A model generated the notes under the pieces. The model searched no databases. It saw only the letters and a program-made list of their open reading frames with translations, and was not told the origin of the DNA. A stretch of DNA of 64,000 bases from Pythium myriotylum (lineage: Eukaryota > Oomycota > Peronosporomycetes > Pythiales > Pythiaceae): positions 1,178,001 to 1,242,000 of the forward strand of contig JALJCQ010000026.1 of NCBI GenBank assembly GCA_023091665.1, written 5' to 3'. Positions 21,664 through 32,262 of the stretch are shown here, piece by piece; position 1 is the first letter of the stretch; the number at the start of each line of letters is the position of its first letter. The position numbers were made by a program, and so were the translations under genes.

Positions 21664-23148
21664 ATGGCCAGCTTCCAGAAGATCAAGGTCGAGAACCCGG
21701 TCGTCGAGCTCGACGGCGATGAGATGACGCGCATCATCTGGCAGGACATCCGCAACAAGGTACATGCCAGGCGCTGCTGCTGCCGTGTGGAGTCGAATGG
21801 GGATTGACGCGTGGAGGGTGCTTTGTGGACTTGTAGTTGATCCTGCCGTTCCTCGACATCAACATCGAGTACTACGACCTGGGCCTCGAGAACCGTGACG
21901 CCACGAACGATGGTGAGCTCTTACGAGGATTCCTTATTGCGCCGCCACCTGGCTGAACTGACCGAGTGTCTTGTGGGCTCCAGAGGTGACGCTCCAGGCT
22001 GCTGCTGCGATCAAGAAGCACAACGTCGGCATCAAGTGCGCGACGATCACCCCGGATGAGGAGCGCGTCGCCGAGTTCGGCCTCAAGAAGATGTGGCTGA
22101 GCCCGAACGGCACGCTGCGTAACGAGCTCGGCGGCACGGTCTTCCGTGAGCCGATTCTCTGCAAGAACATCCCTCGCCTGGTGCCGGGCTGGAAGGAGCC
22201 GATCATCATTGGCCGCCACGCCTTCGGTGACCAGTACAAGGCTCTTGACTTCGTGGCCAAGACCAAGGGCTCGTTCAAGATGACCTTCACCCCGGAGGAC
22301 GGCAGCGCCCCGGAGGAGTTCCACGTGTACGACTTCAAGCAGGAGGGCGGCGGTGTCGGCATGGGCATGTACAACACGGCCGAATCCATCACGGGCTTTG
22401 CTCGCTCGTGCTTCGAGTACGCGCTCGAGCGCAAGATGCCGCTCTACATGAGCACCAAGAACACCATCCTCAAGCGCTACGACGGTCGCTTCAAGGACAT
22501 CTTCGAGGACCTGTACAAGCGCGACTACGAGGCCAAGTACAAGGCTGCCGGCATCTGGTACGAGCACCGCCTCATCGACGACATGGTCGCGCAGTGCCTC
22601 AAGTCCAAGGGCGGCTTCGTCTGGGCCTGCAAGAACTACGATGGCGACGTGCAGTCGGACATTCTTGCCCAGGGCTTCGGCTCGCTTGGTCTCATGACCA
22701 GTGTGCTGCTCACCCCGGACGGAAAGACCGTCGAGGCCGAGGCTGCCCACGGCACGGTCACGCGCCACTACCGTGTGCACCAGAAGGGCGGTGAGACCAG
22801 CACTAACTCGATTGCGAGCATCTTCGCCTGGACGCGCGGCCTTCTCCACCGCGCCAAGCTCGATGGCAACGACAAGCTCAAGCTCTTCTGCGAGGAGCTC
22901 GAGACGGTCATCGTGGAGAGCGTCGAGAACGGCCAGATGACCAAGGACCTGGCGCTCATCATCTACGGCGACGACCTCAAGCGCGAGCACTACCTCAACA
23001 CCTTCGAGGTTCGTGTGGTGTTGTTTGTTTTCTTGCGATTTCTCGTGTGGCTAACCGTTTGCGATTCTCTCTGCTTCAGTTCGTCGAGAAGATCGCGCAG
23101 AACCTCACTGCGCGTCTGGCCGCGAACCCGAGCTTCAGCCGCCTTTAA
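21664..23148 (+). CDS. NADP-dependent isocitrate dehydrogenase, probable peroxisomal/cytosolic form (4 exons)
   Basis: Oxidative decarboxylation of isocitrate to 2-oxoglutarate with production of NADPH. Exons 21664-21759, 21837-21912, 21984-23008 and 23080-23148 join to 421 residues, the normal length of the eukaryotic NADP enzyme. The N-terminus carries the family block [18 protein letters not shown], followed by [55 protein letters not shown] and [12 protein letters not shown]. Introns are 77, 71 and 71 nt with GT-AG ends. No N-terminal transit peptide is visible. The protein ends SFSRL, and SRL is an accepted variant of the PTS1 peroxisomal signal, so a peroxisomal pool is likely. This agrees with the peroxisomal ABC transporter next door, although adjacency in oomycetes proves little. 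Confidence 0.96.
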
Positions 23149-23351
23149 ATACAGAACCGAACGCCTCCTCACGGTCCCAGCGACAGCGACTCACACGTGG
23201 CAAATACAAAATCCCTCCCCCCCCTTTGCTTATGGTCTCCATCCGATCTGATCCTCAATAGCCTCTTCAACCAGAGTGCACCGTGTTTTGGAACGAACCC
23301 ACTCCAGTCTTCGCTTCTGTTCTGTGGCATCCACCAAACCGATCCAGTGTT

Positions 23352-23373
23352 CTCTGGATATTTATATCCAGAG
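23352..23373. repeat. 22-nt perfect palindrome
   Basis: Ten-base arms (ctctggatat and atatccagag) around a 2-nt centre, about 200 nt after the isocitrate dehydrogenase stop. A second, weaker inverted pair (ttagagt and actctaa, 23472-23501) follows in AT-rich sequence. Function unknown. A role in 3'-end formation or a small element end are options. Confidence 0.6.
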
Positions 23374-25349
23374 TATAGGTGGGATCCTACTCAGGTCCAC
23401 TTCCTTCTATTAATTGATCAATATCCATAAACGATAGTATCATCTAATGAAAGAAGGCAATATTGTATTTTTTAGAGTCTCTTAAAATAGATAAACTCTA
23501 AGAAACCTCAACAATTTTTATGAATGTCTTCTCTACCGGCCTGGTGCAACATTCACGTCGGAAAATGTGATATTAACATTCGTTCAACAATCGTTGCATT
23601 TTGTGATTTGCGACTGCAACTCCAGTCTACGCTTACCAGGCGAAAACCGCATTGCACTGGTCTCCATCCGGGAGTAGCTCGTGAGGAGCTCTCTAGTATG
23701 ATAACGTGTCACGGAATCGCGTATTGGTTTTATCGAAGCACTTGTCCATGCGACCCTGGAAGACAATTAGCTCTGCAAGACGCAGCTGAAGAGGGGAAGA
23801 GAGGAAGAAGGCACGGGAGCGTTTGGCATGGGCCGGACAATCGAATCGTTCATGGCGGAAGCAGTACTTAGGAGAAGCACGGAAATGAACCTGTGCGTTC
23901 GATCAAGATCAAATGGGAGGAAAGGCAACCATGATAGATATCAATTGGCCATCCTCCTCCTCTCGTGACTGAGCAGCAATGAGATTTATCTTTTTCACAA
24001 CCGAGGTGCTCGACATATATGTGTGCATCATCAAGGCTCGACGTGGAGAGATTTGGAGGGAACTCATTAATTCTATCAAATCGGGTTGGGTTGAACAGGC
24101 CCCGTTCCTCACAGGCGCTTCCTCCGCGTGAGGCATGGGCAAGTTCTGGTCCGAGCAGCCACTCGAGATCGCGCGGAAGGATGATCTGTGGGGGCTCGTG
24201 GATCTCACGGCCATGGTCGTCCACTTCCACGACGATCCCCTCAACAGGAAGCCTTGCATCGAGTGAATCGACTTGCGCTTCTCGCGATTGCAATCCGTAC
24301 AGAGCCTGAAAGGCAGTCGCGGCTGCTCGTACTACTGCGGTCGTGTGATTCCTGCTGTCGTGCTGCCTCGGGTTCGGTGAAGACGAGAATCCTCAGTTGT
24401 GAAAAAATGTGTCCTGAGCACGATGGGGTCATCTACCAACGGAGCATAGTCGAGAACGCGACCCAAGCTACAAATACTCAACGTGTCTGACAATCTGTTG
24501 CCTACATGGAGTGCACAGCCTGTTAACAGATCTGTCGTGGCCATCTCTAGTGGACTGAGGACGAGCAAGACTGGGCCCACTCACTGAGCTGTGCGCCGGT
24601 ACCCACAGCTGAGCTGGCTGGCAATAGGCTGAACTGGCTGAGGATGCCAAGGGAGGCCTTCAGCGAGGAGAGGATTAGGACACGTATAGTAGACACATTG
24701 GATAATACCATGGAGAAGGAATACAAAAAGAGATCCCAAGAAGTCGAATAGTGTTGTTGTTATTAATACCTTGGACCTACTCCATCATCACCCGGATATC
24801 AACTCGAAGAGGTCTCCTTCAAAAAGTTCTCAACGCCGACATTGTTCCGACGTGACGTTACATGTGATTGCTTGTCTCTCACGTTCGGGCACACCGCACG
24901 CAAGACTTCGAACAACAGTGTTTCTAAATTGTCACTACTCTGTTACGGGCGCCAGCTCGCCTGTCGAAAGAGTCATCGTTGGCTCGAGTTTTAAGTTTGA
25001 GCCGAAATCGTTCCCACATCAACCTGGTGCCTCACACGTGGTGTATTCGGAATGTGAGATTGTAAAACGGCATCACAGTCCGACCTTGCTGGAAAACTTC
25101 ATCACTGCAGAATTCGATACTCGAGGTCAATTTCCAATATCCAGAGCTTCCCGTGCGAATGCGCGGCATTGTACCCATTTTCTGGTGCCACGCCGATGTA
25201 CCCTTTTTCTGGTACACTGACGTCGCGGGTCCTCCCCCCTTTTTCTTGGCCACAAAACTGTTGATGCAATACTTGAAGAAGCGCTGCTCGCCGGCCGTCA
25301 TCAGCTCGCTCCGCCGACGTCACAAGCTCCCATTCTCCCAGCGGCGACC
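23374..25349. other. Intergenic region, AT-richer, no supported gene
   Basis: Contains an AT-rich tract (about 23400-23530) and scattered short frames. A minus-strand frame at about 23870-24290 has somewhat protein-like composition (for example EGIVVEVDDHGREIHEPP), but it has no usable ATG and no recognisable family. It may be a decayed gene or element fragment. I see nothing else. Confidence 0.4.
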
Positions 25350-27630
25350 ATGGCGGTGCTCTCCAAGTCCCATGCCGTCTCGGGGCTCGTGTCCACGGCC
25401 TCGCTCGTACGTCGCGCCCGTCGAAAGAGAGAGAGAGAGAGAGAGACTGACGGTCGCGGTCGTGGAATCCTAGGTGGCGATCGCGCTGGCGATCCGCGAG
25501 CACGGACAGAAGGCCGCGGGCGCCGCGCTGCGCGAGGAGTCCAAGTTCATGACCAAGAAGCACGGCAACAAGCAGAAAGTCGCGGTGAACAAGGTGCGTG
25601 CGTGCGTGTGAGAGGAGGGCGGGAGAGAGAGAGAGAGAGAGGAGCTCACCGCGGTGTTGGGGGCCGTAGGAGTTCATGGACCGCTTCACGAGGCTCTTCA
25701 AGGTCATCGTGCCGGGCGTGTTCACGCCCGAGGTCGGCTACGCCGTGCTGGTCGCGGGTCTGCTGGCTGCACGCACGTCGTTCGATATCCAGATCCTGCA
25801 GATCATCACATCGATCGAGCGCGCCATGTGAGTCCTAGTTTCTGGTTTCGAAAGAGGAAGCGTTTGCGGAAGCCCACTGACGATTGCGTTGGCCGTGGAC
25901 AGTATCTCGCAGTCGACGGAGGGGTTCGTGCACCACTTGCGCCGCTTCTTCCTGCTCATGCTGCCCGTGTCATGTGTCAACTGTCTGCTCAAGTACGGCC
26001 AGACCGAGCTCACGCTGCGCTTCCGTAGCCGACTCACCCACTACCTCTACAACCTCTATCTCAAGGGCTTTATCTACTACAAGGTCTCGAACCTGGACAA
26101 CCGCGTCTCGAACGCCGACCAGCTACTCACGGTCGACGTGGAGCGATTCTCCAACTCGGTGTCAGACTTGTACTCGAACGTGTCCAAGCCGCTGCTGGAT
26201 ATCGCGATTTACGCGGTCAAGCTCACGTCATCGATCGGCTTCCAGGGACCAGCGACCATGCTCGGTTACTTGGTCTTCTCAGGCATGTTCCTGACATGGC
26301 TGCGCCAACCCACAGGTCGTTTCACGATCGCCGAGCAAAAGATGGAGGGAAACTTCCGCTTCATGAACTCACGCCTCATCACGCACAGCGAAGAGATCGC
26401 GTTCTACAACGGCAATGTGCGCGAGAAGCGCATCATTGACCAGTCGTTTAAGAACCTGATCGACCTCGTGCGCCGCTCGCAGCAGTTCCGCTTCTCGGTG
26501 AGCGTCATCGATAACATTGTTGCCAAGTACTTTGCAACCGTTGTCGGCTTCCTCGTCGTGTCCAAGCCCTTCCTTGACAAGAACCACCCGCGTCACCTCA
26601 AATCGTCCTACGCAGAGCGCATGGAAGACTACTTCCGATCGGGTAAGATGCTTATCAAGCTCTCGGAGGCCATGGGGCGTCTCGTGCTCTCTGGCCGCGA
26701 GCTCACGCGTCTTGCCGGCTTCACGGCTCGTGTGACCGAGATGATCGATGTGCTCACTGACCTCGAACAAGGCAAGTACCAGCGCACGATGGTCAAGAGC
26801 AGTGAGGAGGACGAGAACGGCGAGGTGACAAAGGAGAAGTCTTCTGCTGACTCGCTTGACTTGTACCCCGGAAAGGGCAAACTCGTCCACCAGGACCACG
26901 TGATCCAGTTCCAGAATGTGCCTCTCGTGACACCTAACGGCGACGTCCTCGTCAAGTCGCTCGATGTACGTGTCGAGTCGGGCATGAATGTTGTTGTCGC
27001 TGGCCCGAACGGCTGTGGCAAGTCGTCGCTGTTCCGCATCCTCGGCGAGCTCTGGCCGATCTTCGGCGGCACGCTCACCAAGCCTGAACGCAACGGTCTC
27101 TTCTACATCCCGCAGCGTCCGTACCTGACTCTCGGTAGCCTTCGCGACCAAATCATCTACCCACACTCGCTCGAGGAAATGACGGCGTCTGGCCGCACGG
27201 ACGCCGACCTGATGGTGTTCCTTGAGAAGGTCCAGCTTGGCTACCTGGTGGACCGTGAAGGAGGTTGGGATGTCGTGCACGACTGGGCCGATGTCCTATC
27301 TGGCGGTGAGAAGCAGCGTGTTGCTATGGCGCGTCTCTTCTACCACAAGCCTCAGTTTGCGATTCTGGACGAGTGCACATCGGCTGTGAGCGTCGATGTC
27401 GAGGGCGCAATGTACAGTTACTGTCGCGAGCAGAACATCACGCTGTTCACGGTCTCTCACCGCAAGTCACTCTGGGCGTACCACGAATACGTGCTTCGAG
27501 TAAGTATTGCCTCGATCACTTCACGAGAAACTGCTTTTTACATATTTTGGTGGATGGTTTGTAGTTCGACGGTCGCGGCCACTACGAGTTCAAGAAGATC
27601 GAGGAGGCAGACGAAGCGTTCGGATCGTAG
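25350..27630 (+). CDS. Peroxisomal ABC half-transporter, subfamily D (5 exons)
   Basis: Imports fatty acyl-CoA or related substrates into peroxisomes as a dimer. Exons 25350-25406, 25474-25593, 25670-25827, 25903-27499 and 27565-27630 give 665 residues, the usual ABCD/PMP70 length. The transmembrane domain occupies roughly residues 60-350 and holds the subfamily EAA-like loop NSRLITHSEEIAFYNG (about 267-282). The nucleotide-binding domain has Walker A GPNGCGKSS (about 479-487), signature LSGGEKQR (about 577-584), Walker B FAILDE (about 597-602) and a switch histidine in TVSHR. All catalytic residues are present. Introns 1 and 2 each contain a (GA)n tract. The last 126 nt of coding sequence plus intron 4 and the 3' flank are duplicated at 29664-30022. 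Confidence 0.96.
25425..25446. repeat. (GA)n tract in intron 1 of the ABC gene
   Basis: About ten AG/GA dinucleotides inside intron 1. A second tract at 25623-25641 lies in intron 2. Both are purine runs on the coding strand. Confidence 0.9.
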
Positions 27631-28060
27631 ACTTCGTTGCTCGCATGCTCGTGCTGTTGTCTATTCATGCTTCACTCATGAGCTTAATAGAACACTTGCA
27701 GAAAAATTGTATGCTCGTGCTTAGGATAGTGTCATCTAACAGATCCCCAGCACGCTCACTAAAGTCGCCCTTTTGCTGATCAACGCCGAGGCCAATACTC
27801 TCGAAGAACGTATCCTGCTTCAGAGCCACTCGCGTCGCGAGTGTCGCCATGGCATAGAATAGTCTAGACAGGCCAGTCTGGAGGAGTGATTCCTCGATTG
27901 GAACACGCCCATGGAGCTACCTCGCTCCTTAAGTAACCGCAACGCTATGAGATAGCCGCTGGCCTGGTGGTAAAACGAGACAGCAAAGATAGTGCCAAGA
28001 GCCATGACCTCGCCGAAGAGCTTGCGAAGGGTCTCCGCCGGGCTGTCCAAAGTTTGCAAT
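27412..28060. repeat. Duplicated ABC/M3 junction, copy A (joined to the intact ABC gene)
   Basis: Bases 27412-27770 match 29664-30022 at a constant offset of 2,252 with only about seven differences (for example ctcatgagcttaat against ctcacgagctcaat). After 27770 the match continues into the M3 peptidase 3' end but is far more diverged. Copy A therefore carries the true ABC tail and a decayed M3 tail. Confidence 0.92.
27771..28060 (-). pseudogene. Relic of the M3 peptidase 3' end
   Basis: Minus-strand translation resembles the C-terminus of the intact peptidase at 30023-30360 in several pieces: PAETLRKLFGEVMA against TAETLRKLYDEVMG, FAVSFYHQASGY against FAASFGHLANGY, and a tail like DTFFESIGL against DAFLKSIGL. 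The frame shifts between pieces and the intact stop context is gone. No catalytic part is included. It is a duplicated gene end that has decayed. Confidence 0.85.
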
Positions 28061-28905
28061 TGCTACGAGATTAGGTACCACATCAATATATTCTTACAAC
28101 ATCCATATACTCGAGCAACTAAGTAGATCCTCGAGACAACCTCAGTGTAGAGTAAGAGAAACGGGGAATTGAAGAGCAGTGTATTCTTACCGCGTGCCAT
28201 AAGAACGACGTCCGTGATATACTCGACGGATAGATAGGATGGGCATATTTGCTATTTACAGGTGAGGCTTAGCAGATCTCCGTCTTCTCCGCCTAAACCC
28301 TGAGACGTTGCGTGTTGAGCGAGGCAGTTGGATGCGAGACCTTAAACTTGGAAAGAGGACACCATCGCGCCCTTGAATAGGTTAATCGAATCGATACTCA
28401 TCCTGACCACTGGTCACTGGGGGGATGCACTGATCTCATCTTCCTCACACCCCGTCCGGTACTTGCGGTGGTATTAATAATAAGCGGGACAGGACGGAGT
28501 TGTGGGATGCGTATCCGTACAGGTGCAATCTCAGCTGAAACGATAGATCGCAGCCAGTTACGATAGCCGAGATACGATCCAGCGATCGAGTCCCGCCAAC
28601 ACAACTCGCCCGATCGATCGCCTATGTCGTGACTGCATCGTGATCTAGTCGGACAAGATAAACGGCGATCGCTGTCCTTGCCCCGGCTTCTCATTCGGCT
28701 ACTTCCCATCACCTAGCGCCGAAGGATAAGTTGGCTGACTCCAACGACTGCAAGATGTACCCATCGGTGTCGTTCCGCAGCTGTGAGTCCGATATGGAGG
28801 TCGTTGTACTCGGCAAGGTTGTTGGTGCCATCTTCGTCGACACGTAGGATTACGGATCAGGCACCTCCAGGCCTGGGGTTACCCCGAGACCCCCTCGTCG
28901 AAGAA
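28061..28905. other. Spacer between duplicated blocks, nothing recognised
   Basis: No homology recognised. A plus-strand stretch near 28750-28850 reads like a short coding fragment, but without start, family motif or length. Possibly further decayed transposon sequence, given the element remnant immediately to the right. Confidence 0.35.
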
Positions 28906-29663
28906 CTAGAGGAAGTGCGGCCGTCTTGACGCGATGTTCGGTGGAGGCGCGTACACGGAGGTGGAGTTGGTCCATATCCTTCGCAGTATAGCCGCCATCG
29001 CGCTACGCGGTGCCGCCTCTTGGGTCTTGAGGAGACACGCAGTTAAGGAAGAATCCGCAGCCGCGCGCGCTTGGTCGTTGTGCCATCGAGTGGTGTCCGG
29101 TGGATGTTGGTGCCTCCAGCGCCAGATGAATTGAAAGCACATCAGGACTTGAATGCTCCAGAGGTTCGCAAACTCGTCGTGCAAAGTAGTAGCCTAATCG
29201 ATTTCTTCCGCGCCGTGAGGAACGAGCTGGCTCGCGATCGGTGGCGTGATATCAAGCGTCATCGAGAAGACGGAAAACTTGAAGGCTTCGTCGACAATAC
29301 TGGTCTTGTGTCGCCATGAGTCGATCGACGCCCATTTGGAGCGAAGGAGTTCCCACATGAGCTGAGCGCTTGAGCATTTCCAGAAGCTATGGAACACGTG
29401 CCCGCCTTCACTCCCTAGCACCGGGCAATGTGGGCACCCATAGCGATTAGAAGAGAGATCCCAGCCAGAGAGTCGTTGCCCTTTGATCCGCATGGCCAGG
29501 AGTCTCTGACGTCTCTCGCAGCGGTGTCTTTGACACCGCTGCGAGAGGATCCTATGGTGGAGTCCAGCGTGGTTGCGGCATCTGCTCTGGCACGTATCTC
29601 CGCCTGTGCCTTGGTCATCGTGGCTGGTACCGACCCGCTGGAGTTTGTTGCAGTCTGGCTCCA
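28906..29663 (-). mobile_element. Remnant of a non-LTR (LINE-type) retrotransposon, C-terminal zf-RVT region
   Basis: The minus strand encodes the cysteine/histidine block found after the reverse transcriptase of LINE-type elements: RIKGQRLSGWDL, then CPHC, HVFHSFWKC and AQLMW (about 29310-29480). Downstream (about 28910-29150) is the tail with LWSIQVLMCFQFIWRWRHQH. Frames are interrupted by stops and shifts, and no reverse-transcriptase core is present, so the piece is dead and truncated. It ends where the second ABC-tail copy begins (29664). Confidence 0.75.
29513..29547. repeat. Perfect 16-bp-stem hairpin with 3-nt loop
   Basis: ctctcgcagcggtgtc (29513-29528) is followed by ttt and its exact reverse complement (29532-29547). 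It lies inside the LINE remnant, where the reading frame also changes, which suggests a foldback (template-switch) mutation rather than a selected terminator. Confidence 0.9.
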
Positions 29664-29882
29664 GTACAGTTACTGTCGCGAGCAGAACATCACGCTGTTC
29701 ACGGTCTCGCATCGCAAGTCACTCTGGGCGTACCACGAATACGTGCTTCGAGTAAGTATTGCCTCGATCACTTCACGAGAAACTGCTTTTTACATATTTT
29801 GGTGGATGGTTTGTAGTTCGACGGTCGCGGCCACTACGAGTTCAAGAAGATCGAGGAGGCAGACGAAGCGTTCGGATCGTAG
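29664..29882 (+). pseudogene. Orphan 3' fragment of the ABC subfamily D gene
   Basis: Copies the end of exon 4 (reading SYCREQNITLFTVSHRKSLW), the whole last intron with GT-AG sites, and the final exon with its stop at 29880-29882. It lacks all upstream exons, Walker A, the signature and Walker B, and is joined at 29664 to the LINE remnant. It cannot make a transporter. Confidence 0.93.
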
Positions 29883-30360
29883 ACTTCGTTGCTCGCATGC
29901 TCGTGCTGTTGTCTATTCATGCTTCACTCACGAGCTCAATAGAACGCTTGCAGAAAGATTGTATGCTCGTGCTTAGGATAGTGTCATCTAACAGATCCCC
30001 AGCACGCTCACTAAAGTCGCCCTCACGGTTTCTCGACCTTGAGCCCGATACTCTTCAAGAACGCATCCTGCTCCGGATCACGACCGAGGAACTCGCGCAG
30101 CATGTCACTCGCGTCGCGGGTGCTGCCGTGACGCAGAATGGACTCTCGATAGGCCAACCCAGTCGTGGGGTTGAGCAGTCCCTCTTTCTTGAACCGTGAG
30201 TGAAACATGTCCATGGAATACACCTCGCTCCACAAGTAACCGTAATACTGTGAGTCATAGCCGTTTGCCAGGTGGCCGAACGAGGCAGCGAAGTTAGTGC
30301 CGGGAGTCATCTCGAGGCCCATGACCTCATCGTAGAGCTTGCGAAGTGTCTCCGCTGTGT
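29664..30360. repeat. Duplicated ABC/M3 junction, copy B (joined to the intact M3 gene)
   Basis: Second copy of the convergent gene ends. Here the M3 peptidase tail (from 30023) is intact and the ABC tail is the orphan. The offset to copy A is 2,252 bp over the first 359 bp. Confidence 0.9.
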
Positions 30361-32219
30361 CGACCGACGGTTGCGAGTGGATGATTTGGTCGAAGGTGGC
30401 GAGAACGACTTGGTACTTGCACTGGGTAGCCTTGTTAACAATCTTGGCGGCGATCAGGCGATCGATGACGTCGTCGGGCAGTTTCTACAAGAAGATAATA
30501 TGGTCAGTTTTGTTGTGTCGAACTGCCACGATTAAACTTCGTACCTCCTTTGTGACATGGTGGCTCGAGAGTCGCTGGAGTGTTTCTCGCTCCCAGCACC
30601 AGTTCTCCAGCATTTGGCTGGGGGCCTCAACAAAGTCTTGTTCCACCGTGATACCTCCGAACTTGGCTGTCGTCGTCTCGGAGCAGATCCAGTGCATCAC
30701 GTGCCCGAATTCGTGGAAGAACGTTTCGACCTCTTTGTGGTTGAGTAGTGAGGGTCGCTGGTCCGTTGGGGCCGGAAAGTTGGCGAACAGGACGATCATC
30801 GGGTGGATCAATTCTCCCTTCGAGTCAACACTCGACTGCTGGAGACCCATGCAACCGGCGTGCGTGAACTTTCCTGGGCGGGGGTGCATATCGATGTAGA
30901 AATAACCCATGAGTCGGCCTTCACGACCTGCACGAGCGTCCTTAACAGCGAACTTGCGCACATCCTCATGCCATACGTGCGGCTTGTCGACCTCGGAGAA
31001 CGAGACGCTCAGTAGCGACTCGTACATAGCGAGCAGCTCAGTGGTCACGTGGTCGAGCGGGAAGAACTCGCGGATCTTCTCAGCGTCGATGGCGTAGTTC
31101 GTCTTGATAAACTGGTCCCTAAAGTAGTTTCTGTCCCACATGTTAATCTTGCCGTCAAAAGGGAGTCCACGGCGTGCACACTCGTCTTCTTTGAGTGCGA
31201 GCATGGCTTGCTTCTCTCGGGTGGCGAGCGGAGTGAGTCGATCGCTGATCTCGGTGAGAAATTTGTTGACGGCCTCGGGGGATTTCGCCATGCTAGAATG
31301 AACAGCATGAGATGAGAGGAGTGAAGAGAGTGCGATCCCTAAGATTCTACTCACAGTGGCTCAAGCTTGAAGGCAGCGTGGCTCTTGTAGCCTAGGAGCG
31401 TGGCCTTCTCGTTGCGCAGCGCCGCGAGTTCCGTGAGGATTGGCGTGTTGGAGTCGATGCAGCGGCTATCGAAAGCAAACTGAACGCGACGACGCGTCTC
31501 GGGGACGGAGCACGTCTCAAGAATCGGGAACACGGTAGGGTACGCCAGCACGACCTGGAGATCATCATCAAAGCTCCATGAGAGACCTGCCAGCTAACCC
31601 CGTGGAACAGATTGCTCACCTTGTACTTGCCTTCGTCATCCTTGGGCAACTCAGACAGGAACTCGGGCGTAAGGCCGTCCAGCTCCTCTTCCGTAAAGCT
31701 AAGCTCGATGGTCTCCTCGGCAATATTCTGGCCAAACTGTGTCGAGAGCGTTGAGATTTTCTCTTCCAGCTGGGTAAGACGCTCACGAATGGGCTCGTCC
31801 AACTGCAGACCGTTGCGCTCGAGTCCTTCCACATTCTTCTCGACGAAGCGCTTGTGCTCGGGCGAGAGCGTAGCCATGATATCGGCGTTCGTGGCAAGCT
31901 GCTTGATCACCCTGTACGTGTCAAGTCGCATTTCTTCCTGGGCCTGGAAGGCGCCGAATTTTTGCATGGCCATGCCGCACGCACCACGCACGGCCGGATC
32001 CGGTGAACCGTGGAGCAGAATCACGAGGTTGCACAATCGCCCAGTCAACGCGGCCTCCATATCCATCGCAATTCGCGCCGTATTTTCGAACGTAACCTGG
32101 TCGAGCGGCACGCTGGCGATCTGGTCACTGAGACGCTTCATCTCAGCGATGATCTCGTCCATGAAGATGCCGATGGCGTCCGGTGAGAGGTCGAAGCGGG
32201 GCTCGTAGAAGGTCTCCAT
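30023..32219 (-). CDS. M3-family zinc metallopeptidase, oligopeptidase A / thimet-like (4 exons)
   Basis: Degrades short peptides, typically in cytosol, mitochondria or plastids. Exons on the minus strand: 32219-31620, 31554-31355, 31292-30545 and 30484-30023, giving 669 residues, the family's normal size. The zinc site is HEFGH (about 460-464), with the third ligand in FVEAPSQMLENW (about residue 489), a spacing of 29 as in known M3 enzymes. The conserved GYFYIDMHPRPGKFTHAG and FGHLANGYDSQYYGYLW blocks are present. Introns are 65, 62 and 60 nt with GT-AG ends. I start at 32219 because an initiator TCATTCC lies about 40 nt upstream. An in-frame ATG at 32339 would add 40 residues rich in R, S and T, which could be a targeting peptide if an upstream transcription start is used. 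Confidence 0.94.
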
Positions 32220-32255
32220 GGTGGCGGTTGGCTTGAGGGTTCCGAGACGAATTCG

Positions 32256-32262
32256 GGAATGA
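32256..32262 (-). promoter_or_regulatory. Initiator (TCATTCC) of the M3 peptidase gene
   Basis: Minus-strand TCATTCC followed by CGAATTC, about 40 nt before the ATG at 32219. This matches the oomycete Inr and a typical short 5' UTR. Confidence 0.6.

Noticed and set aside
21872..22990. 372-residue minus-strand frame across isocitrate dehydrogenase
   Set aside because: It is the antisense shadow of a GC-rich coding exon. The plus-strand exon matches a known enzyme throughout.
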